From: Pythium myriotylum | Lineage: Eukaryota; Oomycota; Peronosporomycetes; Pythiales; Pythiaceae | Reading direction: 5' to 3' | Assembly: GCA_023091665.1 (NCBI GenBank) | Contig: JALJCQ010000015.1 | Location: 2,666,001 to 2,730,000 of the forward strand | DNA length: 64,000 bases | Shown: positions 30,258-39,196 of the stretch, in pieces | How positions within the stretch are numbered: position 1 is the stretch's first letter | Layout: each line of letters begins with the position of its first letter | Notes under the pieces: generated by a model | Seen by the model: only the letters and a program-made list of their open reading frames with translations | The model's database searches: none | What the model was told of the DNA's origin: nothing | Program-made: the position numbers and the translations under genes

Positions 30258-31724
30258 ATGGGATCCAACAAGTGGTTTACGCTTGAAGACGCCAAGACTG
30301 CGTTCAACCTCTTCTGCTATGTCTACGGCATCGGTACCCTCGGTATGCCGACCAACTTCGCACGTGCCGGCCCCGCACTCGCAGCTTTCGCTATTATCTT
30401 CATGGGGTTTGCAAATACGCTTTCGGCTGTAATGTGCTCTAAGGTCTTGCTAGTCGCCCCGGAGTCGGTCAAGACCTATGGTGATCTCGGCGAATGGTGC
30501 ATGGGCAAGACAGGCCGCTGGCTCGTTCTCATTTCTCAGATGGGCGTCTGCTTCATTGCTCCGTGTGCTTTCCTCGTGCTCGGCGGCATCTTGCTCAATA
30601 GTCTCTTCCCTGGCGCGTTCGAAGACAAGACCTGGATCGTACTGATGGCATTGAGTTGTGCGTCAGTGTGTCTCACGCCGACACTAAAAGAGGGAGCCGG
30701 GACTGCACTCGCTGGTTGCCTCGGCACTCTCATCGCGGATGCGATCGGCGTTGGCGTTCTGCTCCACGGGATGAACGGTCACCCGAGCGTTCCGACGTCT
30801 GACATTTCGTTCGACCAAGTCGCCACGACCTTCGGTAACCTCTCGCTTGCCTACGGTGCAAGTGTGTTAGTGCCGGCTCTTCAGCGTCAGCACAGCGAGC
30901 CCGAGCGGATGCCACGGGTGATCGTGGTTACGCTCGGACTCATCGCGTGCCTCTTCATCACGTTGGCCGCGACGGGATATTCGGCGGTTGGGTGCCAGAT
31001 CGCCGGAAATCTCCTCTTCACCATTAACCCGGATCCAGTGAGGGGTCTCACAGCACTCCGCTTCCCGGTCAACAAAGGCGCCGTTGTTCTCGCGTACCTG
31101 TCCATGCAGCTCCACATCTCAATCGCGTACACGGTAATTCTCCACCCGGTGTTCTTCATCGTCGAGCGCCTCTTCCTCGGCATGCACAAGGTGAAAGAAG
31201 AGGCCATTCCCACCACCGACTACATCACCGCATCGACCCCAAACGACGAGGACAAGACCCGCCACTCCAAGAGCATTGGCCTGTCCATCACTGAAAATGA
31301 CAGCGTCGAGCAGACCCATGAGGACGAGGCGGCTAGTTACAAGGGCAATGCCTACAAGTACATTCCGGCACGGCTCGTGATCATCGGGCTGCAAGTGGCC
31401 ATGTCAATCCCACTGCGCGACCACTTTCTCGATCTCACGGACTTTATCGGTGCGTCGGCGATTACGGCCAATTGTATCATTATCCCCATTGTCTTCTATC
31501 TCAAGAAGCTTTGGTCGACGATCCCTCTCTGGGAGAAGACTGCGGGCATCGCTGTGGTCATCTTCTGCCTCTTCTTCGGCATCTTCGTGACCATCAAGAC
31601 GGGCAAGACGCTCTTCAACCCGGCTGCCGCTGACCCTAGCGACCCTGTTTTCCCATTCTGCCACGCTGAGCACCAGTTTGCTGTCTACTACAACGCCACG
31701 GCCGTCAAGCTAGGCAACCAGTAG
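30258..31724 (+). CDS. Amino acid/auxin permease (AAAP) family transporter
   Basis: The 488-residue membrane protein has about eleven hydrophobic segments. It starts with the AAAP pattern (DAKTAFNLFCYVYGIGTLGMP), in which the unwound glycine-rich first helix binds substrate. A hydrophilic, acidic loop at about 315-365 divides the first nine segments from the last two. Family members are proton-coupled importers of neutral or other amino acids at the plasma membrane or vacuole; the substrate is not predictable here. The ATG at 30258 (after CAACC) is well placed and no intron is needed. Its immediate 5' neighbour is the small transposon, whose right end is 127 bp upstream, so the promoter may be partly derived from or limited by that insertion. 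Confidence 0.92.
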   Translation: MGSNKWFTLEDAKTAFNLFCYVYGIGTLGMPTNFARAGPALAAFAIIFMGFANTLSAVMCSKVLLVAPESVKTYGDLGEWCMGKTGRWLVLISQMGVCFIAPCAFLVLGGILLNSLFPGAFEDKTWIVLMALSCASVCLTPTLKEGAGTALAGCLGTLIADAIGVGVLLHGMNGHPSVPTSDISFDQVATTFGNLSLAYGASVLVPALQRQHSEPERMPRVIVVTLGLIACLFITLAATGYSAVGCQIAGNLLFTINPDPVRGLTALRFPVNKGAVVLAYLSMQLHISIAYTVILHPVFFIVERLFLGMHKVKEEAIPTTDYITASTPNDEDKTRHSKSIGLSITENDSVEQTHEDEAASYKGNAYKYIPARLVIIGLQVAMSIPLRDHFLDLTDFIGASAITANCIIIPIVFYLKKLWSTIPLWEKTAGIAVVIFCLFFGIFVTIKTGKTLFNPAAADPSDPVFPFCHAEHQFAVYYNATAVKLGNQ

Positions 31725-32765
31725 GAAAGAATTCAAGATGGGAACAGATTGTTTGGTAATGGATGAGATCATGATAGAGGATACCGGTACCTTAAGAAAA
31801 TTTTGAACGATCTATTGGATCGTACAAGCAGGACAAGCTGTGCGCGAAAACGCGCGCGTGACAATCGTCATCGCAAGTTTGCCACCTGATCTACGGTCCA
31901 CACATAAACGCGGGTGAAGGCGTGTTTTCGACTTCATTTTTCAATAATCGAAACGTTTTATGCGAAGATGTGTCCTCTCATAAGCCAACCGCGTGAGAAA
32001 ATTGAAGCTCAAGCGGAACGTTTTTTGCTGTGGATTGCCTGACAACGGAGACTGGCCAGTCCAGATATTGCCTGCCTACCCAGCGCTCGGTCGTTTTGTC
32101 TTCGACAACTTCCGAGGAGTCACGAAACATCGCAAGTTGTTGCGTGCAGATTTTGCTCATGGGTTGCACAATTGGCATCGATAACCGCCGATCTAATCAA
32201 TTTCCCGATTGTCTTGGCAAGAAGAACCAACCTTTATCCAAGAGTCTTGAACATCTCCGAACATCCGCTTTATAGATGCAAAAAAAAAAAAATTCGCATC
32301 TGTAAAGCGAATGTTGGCTTCAATCGATGCCTCCTCGCATTTTCCGATGAAATTTTGGAAGTCATCTCCACACTAACTCTAATTTGAAGCTGGTACGATA
32401 GCAATTCGATCTGGTCAGCTCGCCACTTCGAGCGAGTTCGCGTTCCTTAGCCCGACGAGCCGTTTAGCAACGTCGTTGGCTTTCCAACAGTGGTAACGGT
32501 CCCAGAACAATTGAAGGACACGCCAGCCCTAAACTATCGAAGCGGGCTTTTGCTCAACAATCATATTCGATCTCGTGCAATCAGCTCAACGTAACCAGGA
32601 CATGCCGTCCTCTCTGTCACCTTCTACTTTGTGCGGAAAAATTGGCACTTTTTATCGCTGTACACCAGTGACAGATCCAGAAAAAATACAATTATTTTGC
32701 GCAAATAATTGCTTTGGATCTACTGATACTTTCCTTCGTGTTGTGTTCATTCGCTGGCAAGATCC
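31725..32765. other. Intergenic region, no gene seen
   Basis: About 1 kb of AT-richer DNA with an A12 run near 32280. No coding frame or repeat pair was recognised. Confidence 0.45.
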
Positions 32766-32813
32766 TTGAGGCGGTTGGAAAAACTCAAGAAAGATCTCAC
32801 CACTTGGCCGAAA

Positions 32814-34010
32814 ATGGCTCCAGCATTTGACTCCTTCCCTGTTCTATGGAGAGACTCAAGGACTTCTTGTGTGCGTGACACGATCGAAATCAGTCCGTCG
32901 GACTTCGTCGAACATGACTTCACCACTGGGACGGTGAAGATCCTCTCACAGATCTTGAACACCAAGCTTCTAGCGATGATGCCGCCTGAAGAACAAATGA
33001 TTCCCCAGGTCGCCAACGTTCTACTTTACGGCGCAGGCCAGGACAATTTCCGTAGACTCGATGCTCTGATTCCTGAGCTCTCTGCAAGCTGCCCGCGACT
33101 AATGTTTGATACTTACTTGCATGACCGGAACAGCAACGAGTTCCGCGTCATCGTGCGTTGTATGAAAACTGGGGACAACGTGTACTTCAAGTGTTACCCT
33201 TCGACACAAGTAAAAGGTGTGACAAATGCTTTTGCCTGGCGCGTGGGGGCCCCGAGAGGTTCCTTACGCTTCTTGTATCATGATTCTCCACTGCGCGATG
33301 ACATGCTAGTGCAGGAGGTTGTTGGATCTGATGGAATCATTCAGTGTCATCCGGAGATGGTTGGAGGTGGCCCGATCCATTTCGCCAATGTCTCTGATGA
33401 CGACAACCTTAGTAAGCAGAAGCTGTCGGAGGAAGCGCCTAATTGGAGGGTGTGCGACGTGGGCCTCAACGTCGAAGGCATATGCAAGTTCCGAGAATGT
33501 CCTGCATTTGGAGAAATGATCGTTCGCCAGTACAAGTTCGACTCATTTAACTTGATGAAAGATGGTAAAATCAAGTGCCCTACTTGCCGCTCCGACGTCA
33601 CTCCGCTCACGTGTGGGTTCTACGAGTGCTTCTGGAAGTTCGAAGGCGTCCAGACGACCACCGGAATGCGAATGACGTCGCCGTGGAAACCAGCCTTTGG
33701 AAACAAATACCATCGCTTCGACGCTGACGAAAGCCATGGCTCTGTCTCCTGGGCAAGCTTGCTGATTGTGGCCAAGCCCAAGGAAACACTTGTTGGTGCC
33801 ATGGCTCCAGTGAGGCGATCTCGCGGACGGCAAAAGAAAGCAACTATCATGTGCGGAATCTGCTGGAACCGAATCAAACGCACTGCGGATCAACCCGCGA
33901 GTACAACTACATGCCGGCACTCATTCCACAAGAAATGCATGGACAGTTGGACGCTGTGGTGCAGAGACCACGACTCGCTTGGTTGCTGCCCACTATGCCA
34001 TCTCCCGTGA
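32814..34010 (+). CDS. Ubiquitin-like / Cys-rich / RING-H2 protein, probable E3 ligase
   Basis: I prefer the ATG at 32814 (MAPAFDSF); the frame extends to a further ATG at 32766. The N-terminal 100 residues have no recognised domain. About residues 115-185 look like a ubiquitin fold (FRVIVRCMKTGDNVYFKCYP ... LRFLYHDSPLRDD). A central Cys cluster follows: GICKFREC, then KCPTCRSDV...TCGFYECFW. The protein ends on a RING-H2 finger: CGIC, then CRHSFHKKC (C-x1-H-x2-H-x2-C), then CPLC. The family is seen as expanded RING proteins in some protists, fungi and rotifers; ubiquitin ligase activity is inferred from the RING. No membrane segment is visible. It is intronless and stands alone between transporter and family genes. 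Confidence 0.82.
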   Translation: MAPAFDSFPVLWRDSRTSCVRDTIEISPSDFVEHDFTTGTVKILSQILNTKLLAMMPPEEQMIPQVANVLLYGAGQDNFRRLDALIPELSASCPRLMFDTYLHDRNSNEFRVIVRCMKTGDNVYFKCYPSTQVKGVTNAFAWRVGAPRGSLRFLYHDSPLRDDMLVQEVVGSDGIIQCHPEMVGGGPIHFANVSDDDNLSKQKLSEEAPNWRVCDVGLNVEGICKFRECPAFGEMIVRQYKFDSFNLMKDGKIKCPTCRSDVTPLTCGFYECFWKFEGVQTTTGMRMTSPWKPAFGNKYHRFDADESHGSVSWASLLIVAKPKETLVGAMAPVRRSRGRQKKATIMCGICWNRIKRTADQPASTTTCRHSFHKKCMDSWTLWCRDHDSLGCCPLCHLP

Positions 34011-34476
34011 TGCAATGCTGTGTATTTTTCCTTTTCTTGACACAAGCAAAATACAGTTTCCCAAGTATATCAGCACCGAAAGATTTGCATTTCTACGCTG
34101 TTTCGGGTCGTAGGATATTCAAACGTGAAGAGAATTGTCAATCGCGCAACGAAGGCAAACTGCCAAAGCACAGCAGTTCACGCGATTCCAGCATGACACG
34201 CTGTCTCGACACTCCAGCGACGCAGACACCGAGTCAAACCAAGCCCATCACCACCTCAATCATTCATTTTATCCTAGGAATTAGTACAATTGAATATTCT
34301 CTATTAGCAATAAACAACAAAGTCCGTACAGTGTACAATAACATACTCTCTACAACTCCATTTCCGCTTTCAGTGGTCGTATCCTCCCCTGCACCCATCA
34401 ACAGAGGCCGTGTATCCACGTGCGCAGGATGATATGCGCATCCCCCACTTTCCCCCCCCCTCTCGCAACGTCAGCG
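34011..34476. other. Intergenic region upstream of member g
   Basis: No gene was seen. It should contain the 3' end of the RING gene and the promoter of member g. The last 40 bp are C-rich (a C8 run near 34455). Confidence 0.45.
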
Positions 34477-36540
34477 ATGCGCTCCGAGCCCGAACTCGCG
34501 GCCTGCGCGGCCGAGCAGATCGCCGCGCGTCTCCAGCGCTGGTACGCGCCGCTGCGCGAGCTCGGCGCGCTCGGCTCGCTGCGCAAAGCCGCGACGCGCG
34601 GCGGCGTCTGGAGCGTCGAGAGCCCCGGGCCGCTGCGCGACGCGGCGTCGCCGCTCACCGACAGCCTCGCGCTCGCGAGCGAGGGGCTCGCGCTGCTCAA
34701 CGCGCTCGCGCGGATCGACGCGCGCGCGTTCGCGGCCGCCGTGCTCGACATCTGGAAGTGCAACGCCGAGCTCGAGCTCGTGGCCAAGCTCGCGGCCGAG
34801 GGGCAGCTCGTGCTGGGCGTGGATCTCACTGTGCGACGCGTCGACCACCTCGCGCAGGTCGCCGAGCGCGTGCTCGGAGTCGATGCGCCCACCGAGCACT
34901 TCCAGGAGGTGCTGCCGTGGGTCGAAGCTGCACGTTTGGAGAAACGAGTGCCCGGGATCCGTCCGACGAAGTTACGCGTGCGTCTCAATTTGGAGTCGAG
35001 ACGCGAGCTCGACTGGGCTTTCGCGGTGCGGCAGCTCGTGCAGCTGGCGATCGCGCAGAAGAGTCTCGGAGAAGCCGGCGTCGACAAGCAGCTCGAGGAC
35101 CGAGCGACGACGACCCGGCTTCAAATCGTCGAAGTTCGGCTTTGGACAAGCGACGGGCTCGTGCTGCCGTACAAGACGCTGATCTACTTCTGGCAACTCG
35201 CGCAGCTTGGAGTCCACGTGTTTAACCTCGCTATCCCAAGCCTGGTCTCGCCCACAAACGACAAGCGGAGGATGCTGGAGGCCATCACGACGTTGGTCTC
35301 GACAGCAATGAGCTCCACTCCGTCACTCGGCATCAAGAGTATCAACATCGGAGACAATCTTCCTGAAGCATCCCTCGCTCCTTTCTTCTCGGCTGTACAA
35401 GTTAGTACTTCGATTGAGTCAGCAACGATCGTGCTACAACAGAACCCTGCCCATTTGAATGCCAATCGCCGCGAGGAGAGAAGCCAGCTGATGCGGTGGA
35501 TCGCTTTCGCGCTCTTCAGCCGACACGCGTCGCACAAGATACGGAAACTGGATGTGAATGTGAGCTACTGGACAAGGGAAGATGTTGACGCGATCAATGA
35601 AATTCTCGAAAGTGACACGGCGGCAAACAGGTTTTTCAACGTGAATACGCCGCTGTCGATCTTCATCGAGGCGTCCAGGTTCTACCTGAACGAACCTGCA
35701 AGATCAAATGATCAAGCCGCGGACACGGTTTGGACTTCTCGTGACCCGTTGTCGGTGCGTGTGATTGAACGAGTTGACAACATGTGGTGGCGTGTGCTCC
35801 TACCTGGTTTTGGTGTGGCCTGGGTGAACTACAACGATAGCAAGTGGATTGGTCAGGTCGCTCCTTTTTCTCCGAGCTCCATCGCAGAAGTGGAAATCCT
35901 AGTGGAGTACGATACACTGGACGAGACGAAGGCCTTCTTGAAAGCGATCCGACGAGGGCTGAAAAGTATCAAGCTCCTTGAACAAGACACTCCCATGGAC
36001 ATAAACGAGTGGTGTCGAGATGTACTTCGCGATTGCACTGAGCTGGAGCGGCTGGCACTGTCATCATCATCAGTTTTTGATGATGTGAATATTATTCTCG
36101 ACGCCGCTCTGGCTGGCCAGTGCAACCTCCGCTACCTATCCCTCGGGTACGAGCCAGAGCAACCGTCAGATAACGTGTTTGCACTCTTCGAGGCACTCGG
36201 TGACAGTGAACACCCACTTGCAAAGACCTTAGAAGAGCTCGTTATCTTTGTAAACATTCCAGATGATCGTGTATCCAACTTCGCCGAAATATTGAGCGCA
36301 ATGCTTCAAAAGAACCGTATGTTGCACTCGCTGGAACTGTTTACTGGCAAACCGCAACAGATTCCGGTCTCATATCATCAAGTTGCCATTCGTGTCGCGC
36401 CTTTAATACTGCGGAGCAAGCTCGCCTTCTTAAGCGTCATTCACGACAAGCACGGTGGTGTTGATAGCAACTCTGTTTCATCCATATTCCAGTTTGCGGC
36501 GCAACATAGAACCCGACAAATCGACATTAAGCAATCCTAG
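34477..36540 (+). CDS. Family member g: full-length LRR/SH3b-like family protein
   Basis: The start at 34477 (MRSEPELAA) gives 687 residues; an in-frame ATG at 34420 would add 19 residues with no family similarity. The N-terminal helical half opens with AARLQRWYAPLRELGALGSL, closely matched by member i. The family block WIAFALFSRHASHKIRKL starts near residue 341. The SH3b-like module (MWWRVLLPGFGVAWV) is near 436-450. NEWC...CTELERLAL follows near 510, and the protein ends with RSKLAFLSVI...VSSIFQFAAQHR. The first 420 bases are extremely GC-rich and rich in CG, with codon thirds almost all G or C, while the rest is ordinary. No signal peptide or known catalytic motif is visible. Confidence 0.88.
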   Translation: MRSEPELAACAAEQIAARLQRWYAPLRELGALGSLRKAATRGGVWSVESPGPLRDAASPLTDSLALASEGLALLNALARIDARAFAAAVLDIWKCNAELELVAKLAAEGQLVLGVDLTVRRVDHLAQVAERVLGVDAPTEHFQEVLPWVEAARLEKRVPGIRPTKLRVRLNLESRRELDWAFAVRQLVQLAIAQKSLGEAGVDKQLEDRATTTRLQIVEVRLWTSDGLVLPYKTLIYFWQLAQLGVHVFNLAIPSLVSPTNDKRRMLEAITTLVSTAMSSTPSLGIKSINIGDNLPEASLAPFFSAVQVSTSIESATIVLQQNPAHLNANRREERSQLMRWIAFALFSRHASHKIRKLDVNVSYWTREDVDAINEILESDTAANRFFNVNTPLSIFIEASRFYLNEPARSNDQAADTVWTSRDPLSVRVIERVDNMWWRVLLPGFGVAWVNYNDSKWIGQVAPFSPSSIAEVEILVEYDTLDETKAFLKAIRRGLKSIKLLEQDTPMDINEWCRDVLRDCTELERLALSSSSVFDDVNIILDAALAGQCNLRYLSLGYEPEQPSDNVFALFEALGDSEHPLAKTLEELVIFVNIPDDRVSNFAEILSAMLQKNRMLHSLELFTGKPQQIPVSYHQVAIRVAPLILRSKLAFLSVIHDKHGGVDSNSVSSIFQFAAQHRTRQIDIKQS

Positions 36541-36904
36541 AATTGTTTACTACATACAGCAAGAGAGTTTTCTCTACCAGAAAAACCCGATGCTAGTAGG
36601 GGTGCAAATGATCAGTCATTTACACCACAACTTCCAATTTTGTGGTATCAATAAGGCAGGATTGCAGAGTCGACAACGAACTGGTTTGCTTTCACTTTGT
36701 GAGTGTGATTACTGTAGTCATCGGATTTCCACCCTACTAACCAGAAAGGACGTTGTAGACGAATGGAAGACGAAAACACCAGTGATCGCTGGATTTACTT
36801 GCTTCCACGGACGAGATCAACTATCAAAAATTCCTAACATGGAGCGCAACTGATGTGCTGGGCTTTGTGTAAAACGCAGAAAACTGAATATTTGACTTCT
36901 CCTC
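36541..36904. other. Convergent intergenic region between members g and h
   Basis: No gene was seen; it should hold the 3' ends of both convergent genes. Confidence 0.45.
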
Positions 36905-39148
36905 TCACTCAGAATATCTGCCCAACACCCAGGCGTCGCCAATCGTTCGAGATTCATCTGCACTTATAGTTGCCACTGGAGAATGTTCACAAATGTGAGC
37001 CCACTGCAAATTCGTTGACCAGAAACTGAAGATGACTCGAACGACCATTGAGTCGAGCCTCGCGAGAGGATCAACGGAGTTTGCTCTGGAAATCACGCTT
37101 AAGAGAGCACACTCACTGCGTGTCAAGCTGGGCGACCTTGGAATATCTTCCAGAGCAAGCCGTTGGCAGCGTGTCCTGTCTGCCGTTCGCATTCTTGTAG
37201 AGACTCGAGAACGGTTTTGACGCGGGGGCACACGCGCGATCAATGCCGACTGCAGTGACGGCATATCCTCCAGTAAACGCTTGATTCCGGTACTCAGACT
37301 CTGCTCCATCGAATCGTCTGCGCTTCTGTCTACCAAAACGTGGAGCCGAAGCAAAACTAGTCCGTAGTGGAGATTAATGAGCATTTTTGCACAAGAATCG
37401 AACTCATTCTGACAGCAAACAAGGCCCAGTGATCGTAGTTGAGTCGATGCTGCGAGCAATCGCGGAGTCACTTGTGGTTCGTACTGGACGAGGTCCAACG
37501 ATCTCAAGCTCGCTACGTCTTCGATCCGAACTCCACCATTAAACCACATAGATCCAAGTGAGCAGAAGTGCCTGAGCGTTGGGCTGAACAATTTTAGCAG
37601 ATCGCCGCGGTACTTCGATGGGATCTCAAGATTCTCCACTTGAAGTGCTGAAATCTTCGTCTTTGGATGTTCCGGAACTGGGACGCGCACCTCATTTTTC
37701 AAGTACGACGCACTCACTGTACCGAATCCAAAACCAGGTACCATAACAATGGTTGCATCGGGAATGAGCTCATTTTCGGGAGGCTTGATGTCGCACACTT
37801 CGACGAGAGTTCCTGGCGTCAAGGCCGTGAGTTGTTTGTTCCACGACGTGTACACTTGTGCCCGCTTTACGATTGACGCGGTGCGAATCTGGCGGCTGTC
37901 AGGCGTCTTCGATGGCTCCATTGAAGGGCGCGTTAGTAGCAATACCGTTGCCAACAGGTTAGAAGAGTTCGCTACAGTTGTCAACACGGACCAGTCAACA
38001 TCCTCAATTGGCTGTGGAGCAAAGCGGGGGTGCTCAGACTGTCGTTTCCCTGACAGAATCAACGATTTCCACTTGGAGATCTTCGAACGGGGATGGAAAA
38101 GGGCATATGCTAGCCAAACCAAATCAGCTGTCTGGTTCACACACATGCGAAGCTCTCGAAGGGACGTCATGAAGGGGATCATCGTACACACGCTCACTAT
38201 GTTTGGCTCAAAACCTCGGTTGGTTCCTTGAAACGCATTTACGAGGTCAAGAACTTGCATTCGTCCAGTGAAAGGACTCCCATGGAACCCATACGCATGC
38301 CGGAGGTAAGGTTGGAGATGATGACTCTCCATGACTGTATGGCTTTGGGGGTAGCTCGATCCTCTGAAAGAAAATGGAAACCGGACTTCAACTTGAATCG
38401 AATCAGGGACCGCCGCGCACAGGTCGCTCACAGCTTTCATCTGAACGAGTTCAATCCCACGCTTGGTGTTCATGTCCACCACCTTCCCGAGGAGCATGAT
38501 ACCGACCCATCGAAACGGCGACGTATCGGACGAGATGGCTGTTCGCGCGTACCGTGATATCACTTCCAGCACGGCTTTAGTCGATGATATATTGGGTTCA
38601 AAGCGCATGTGCGCAACCCACTCGATCGGCTCCTTCGGCTCATTGCTGTAAATTTTCAGCATCGAGATGTCACTCTTCGCCTCCTCGCTCACTGCGCACT
38701 CTTCGCTCGTCAATGAAGAGAGCAGTACACTGTCAAGTGGCGGTGTGTACGAGCGCAAAAGCAATCCCGAGAAGACGATGCGTGGGAAGACGCGGGTTGT
38801 CGCTCGAGTCGTGAAGCAGTTGAACAGTTGGGGCACCAACTCGTCGGGTTCCTGGATCAAATCCCACCAGAAAGACGCGTTCTCGCGCAGCGCAAATCGC
38901 GGACAATGGGCCACGGCTCTGAGCACGAGCAACGTGTCGCAGATGGCCTGTGCGGCTTGCGAGTGGATGGAAACATTCGATATTGAATGAAACCGCGGCG
39001 AATCGATCACGATTGTGTCATAGCTGCGCGCGAGCTCCGCCGGCCGCCGCGAAGACGCGAAACGACAGGCCACGTGGGCACGACGAAGCCGTGCGATATG
39101 GCGCGCCGCGATCTCTCGCGCAAGCTCGTCGGTGAGCTGCTCGCTCAT
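36905..39148 (-). CDS. Family member h: divergent full-length member
   Basis: The start at 39148 (MSEQLTDELAREIAARHI) gives 747 residues and matches the helical start of g and i. An upstream ATG at 39196 adds 16 unrelated residues. The family block survives as VWLAYALFHPRSKISKWKSL, and the SH3b-like module as VMVPGFGFGTV, without the usual tryptophan pair. A leucine-patterned stretch follows, with the C-terminus LDSMVVRVIFSFWSTNLQW in place of IFxFAA. It is therefore one of the most diverged members, yet has no stop or frame break, which suggests continued selection. It faces member g tail to tail. Function is unknown. Confidence 0.78.
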   Translation of the reverse strand: MSEQLTDELAREIAARHIARLRRAHVACRFASSRRPAELARSYDTIVIDSPRFHSISNVSIHSQAAQAICDTLLVLRAVAHCPRFALRENASFWWDLIQEPDELVPQLFNCFTTRATTRVFPRIVFSGLLLRSYTPPLDSVLLSSLTSEECAVSEEAKSDISMLKIYSNEPKEPIEWVAHMRFEPNISSTKAVLEVISRYARTAISSDTSPFRWVGIMLLGKVVDMNTKRGIELVQMKAVSDLCAAVPDSIQVEVRFPFSFRGSSYPQSHTVMESHHLQPYLRHAYGFHGSPFTGRMQVLDLVNAFQGTNRGFEPNIVSVCTMIPFMTSLRELRMCVNQTADLVWLAYALFHPRSKISKWKSLILSGKRQSEHPRFAPQPIEDVDWSVLTTVANSSNLLATVLLLTRPSMEPSKTPDSRQIRTASIVKRAQVYTSWNKQLTALTPGTLVEVCDIKPPENELIPDATIVMVPGFGFGTVSASYLKNEVRVPVPEHPKTKISALQVENLEIPSKYRGDLLKLFSPTLRHFCSLGSMWFNGGVRIEDVASLRSLDLVQYEPQVTPRLLAASTQLRSLGLVCCQNEFDSCAKMLINLHYGLVLLRLHVLVDRSADDSMEQSLSTGIKRLLEDMPSLQSALIARVPPRQNRSRVSTRMRTADRTRCQRLALEDIPRSPSLTRSECALLSVISRANSVDPLARLDSMVVRVIFSFWSTNLQWAHICEHSPVATISADESRTIGDAWVLGRYSE

Positions 39149-39196
39149 GGTACACGAGTTGGGTGGTCTCAGGTCTGTCGAGGTGGCGAGTCTCAT

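Noticed and set aside
34410..35225. 271-codon plus-strand frame, almost all Arg and Ala
   Set aside because: It is a shadow of the GC-rich 5' end of member g in another frame.
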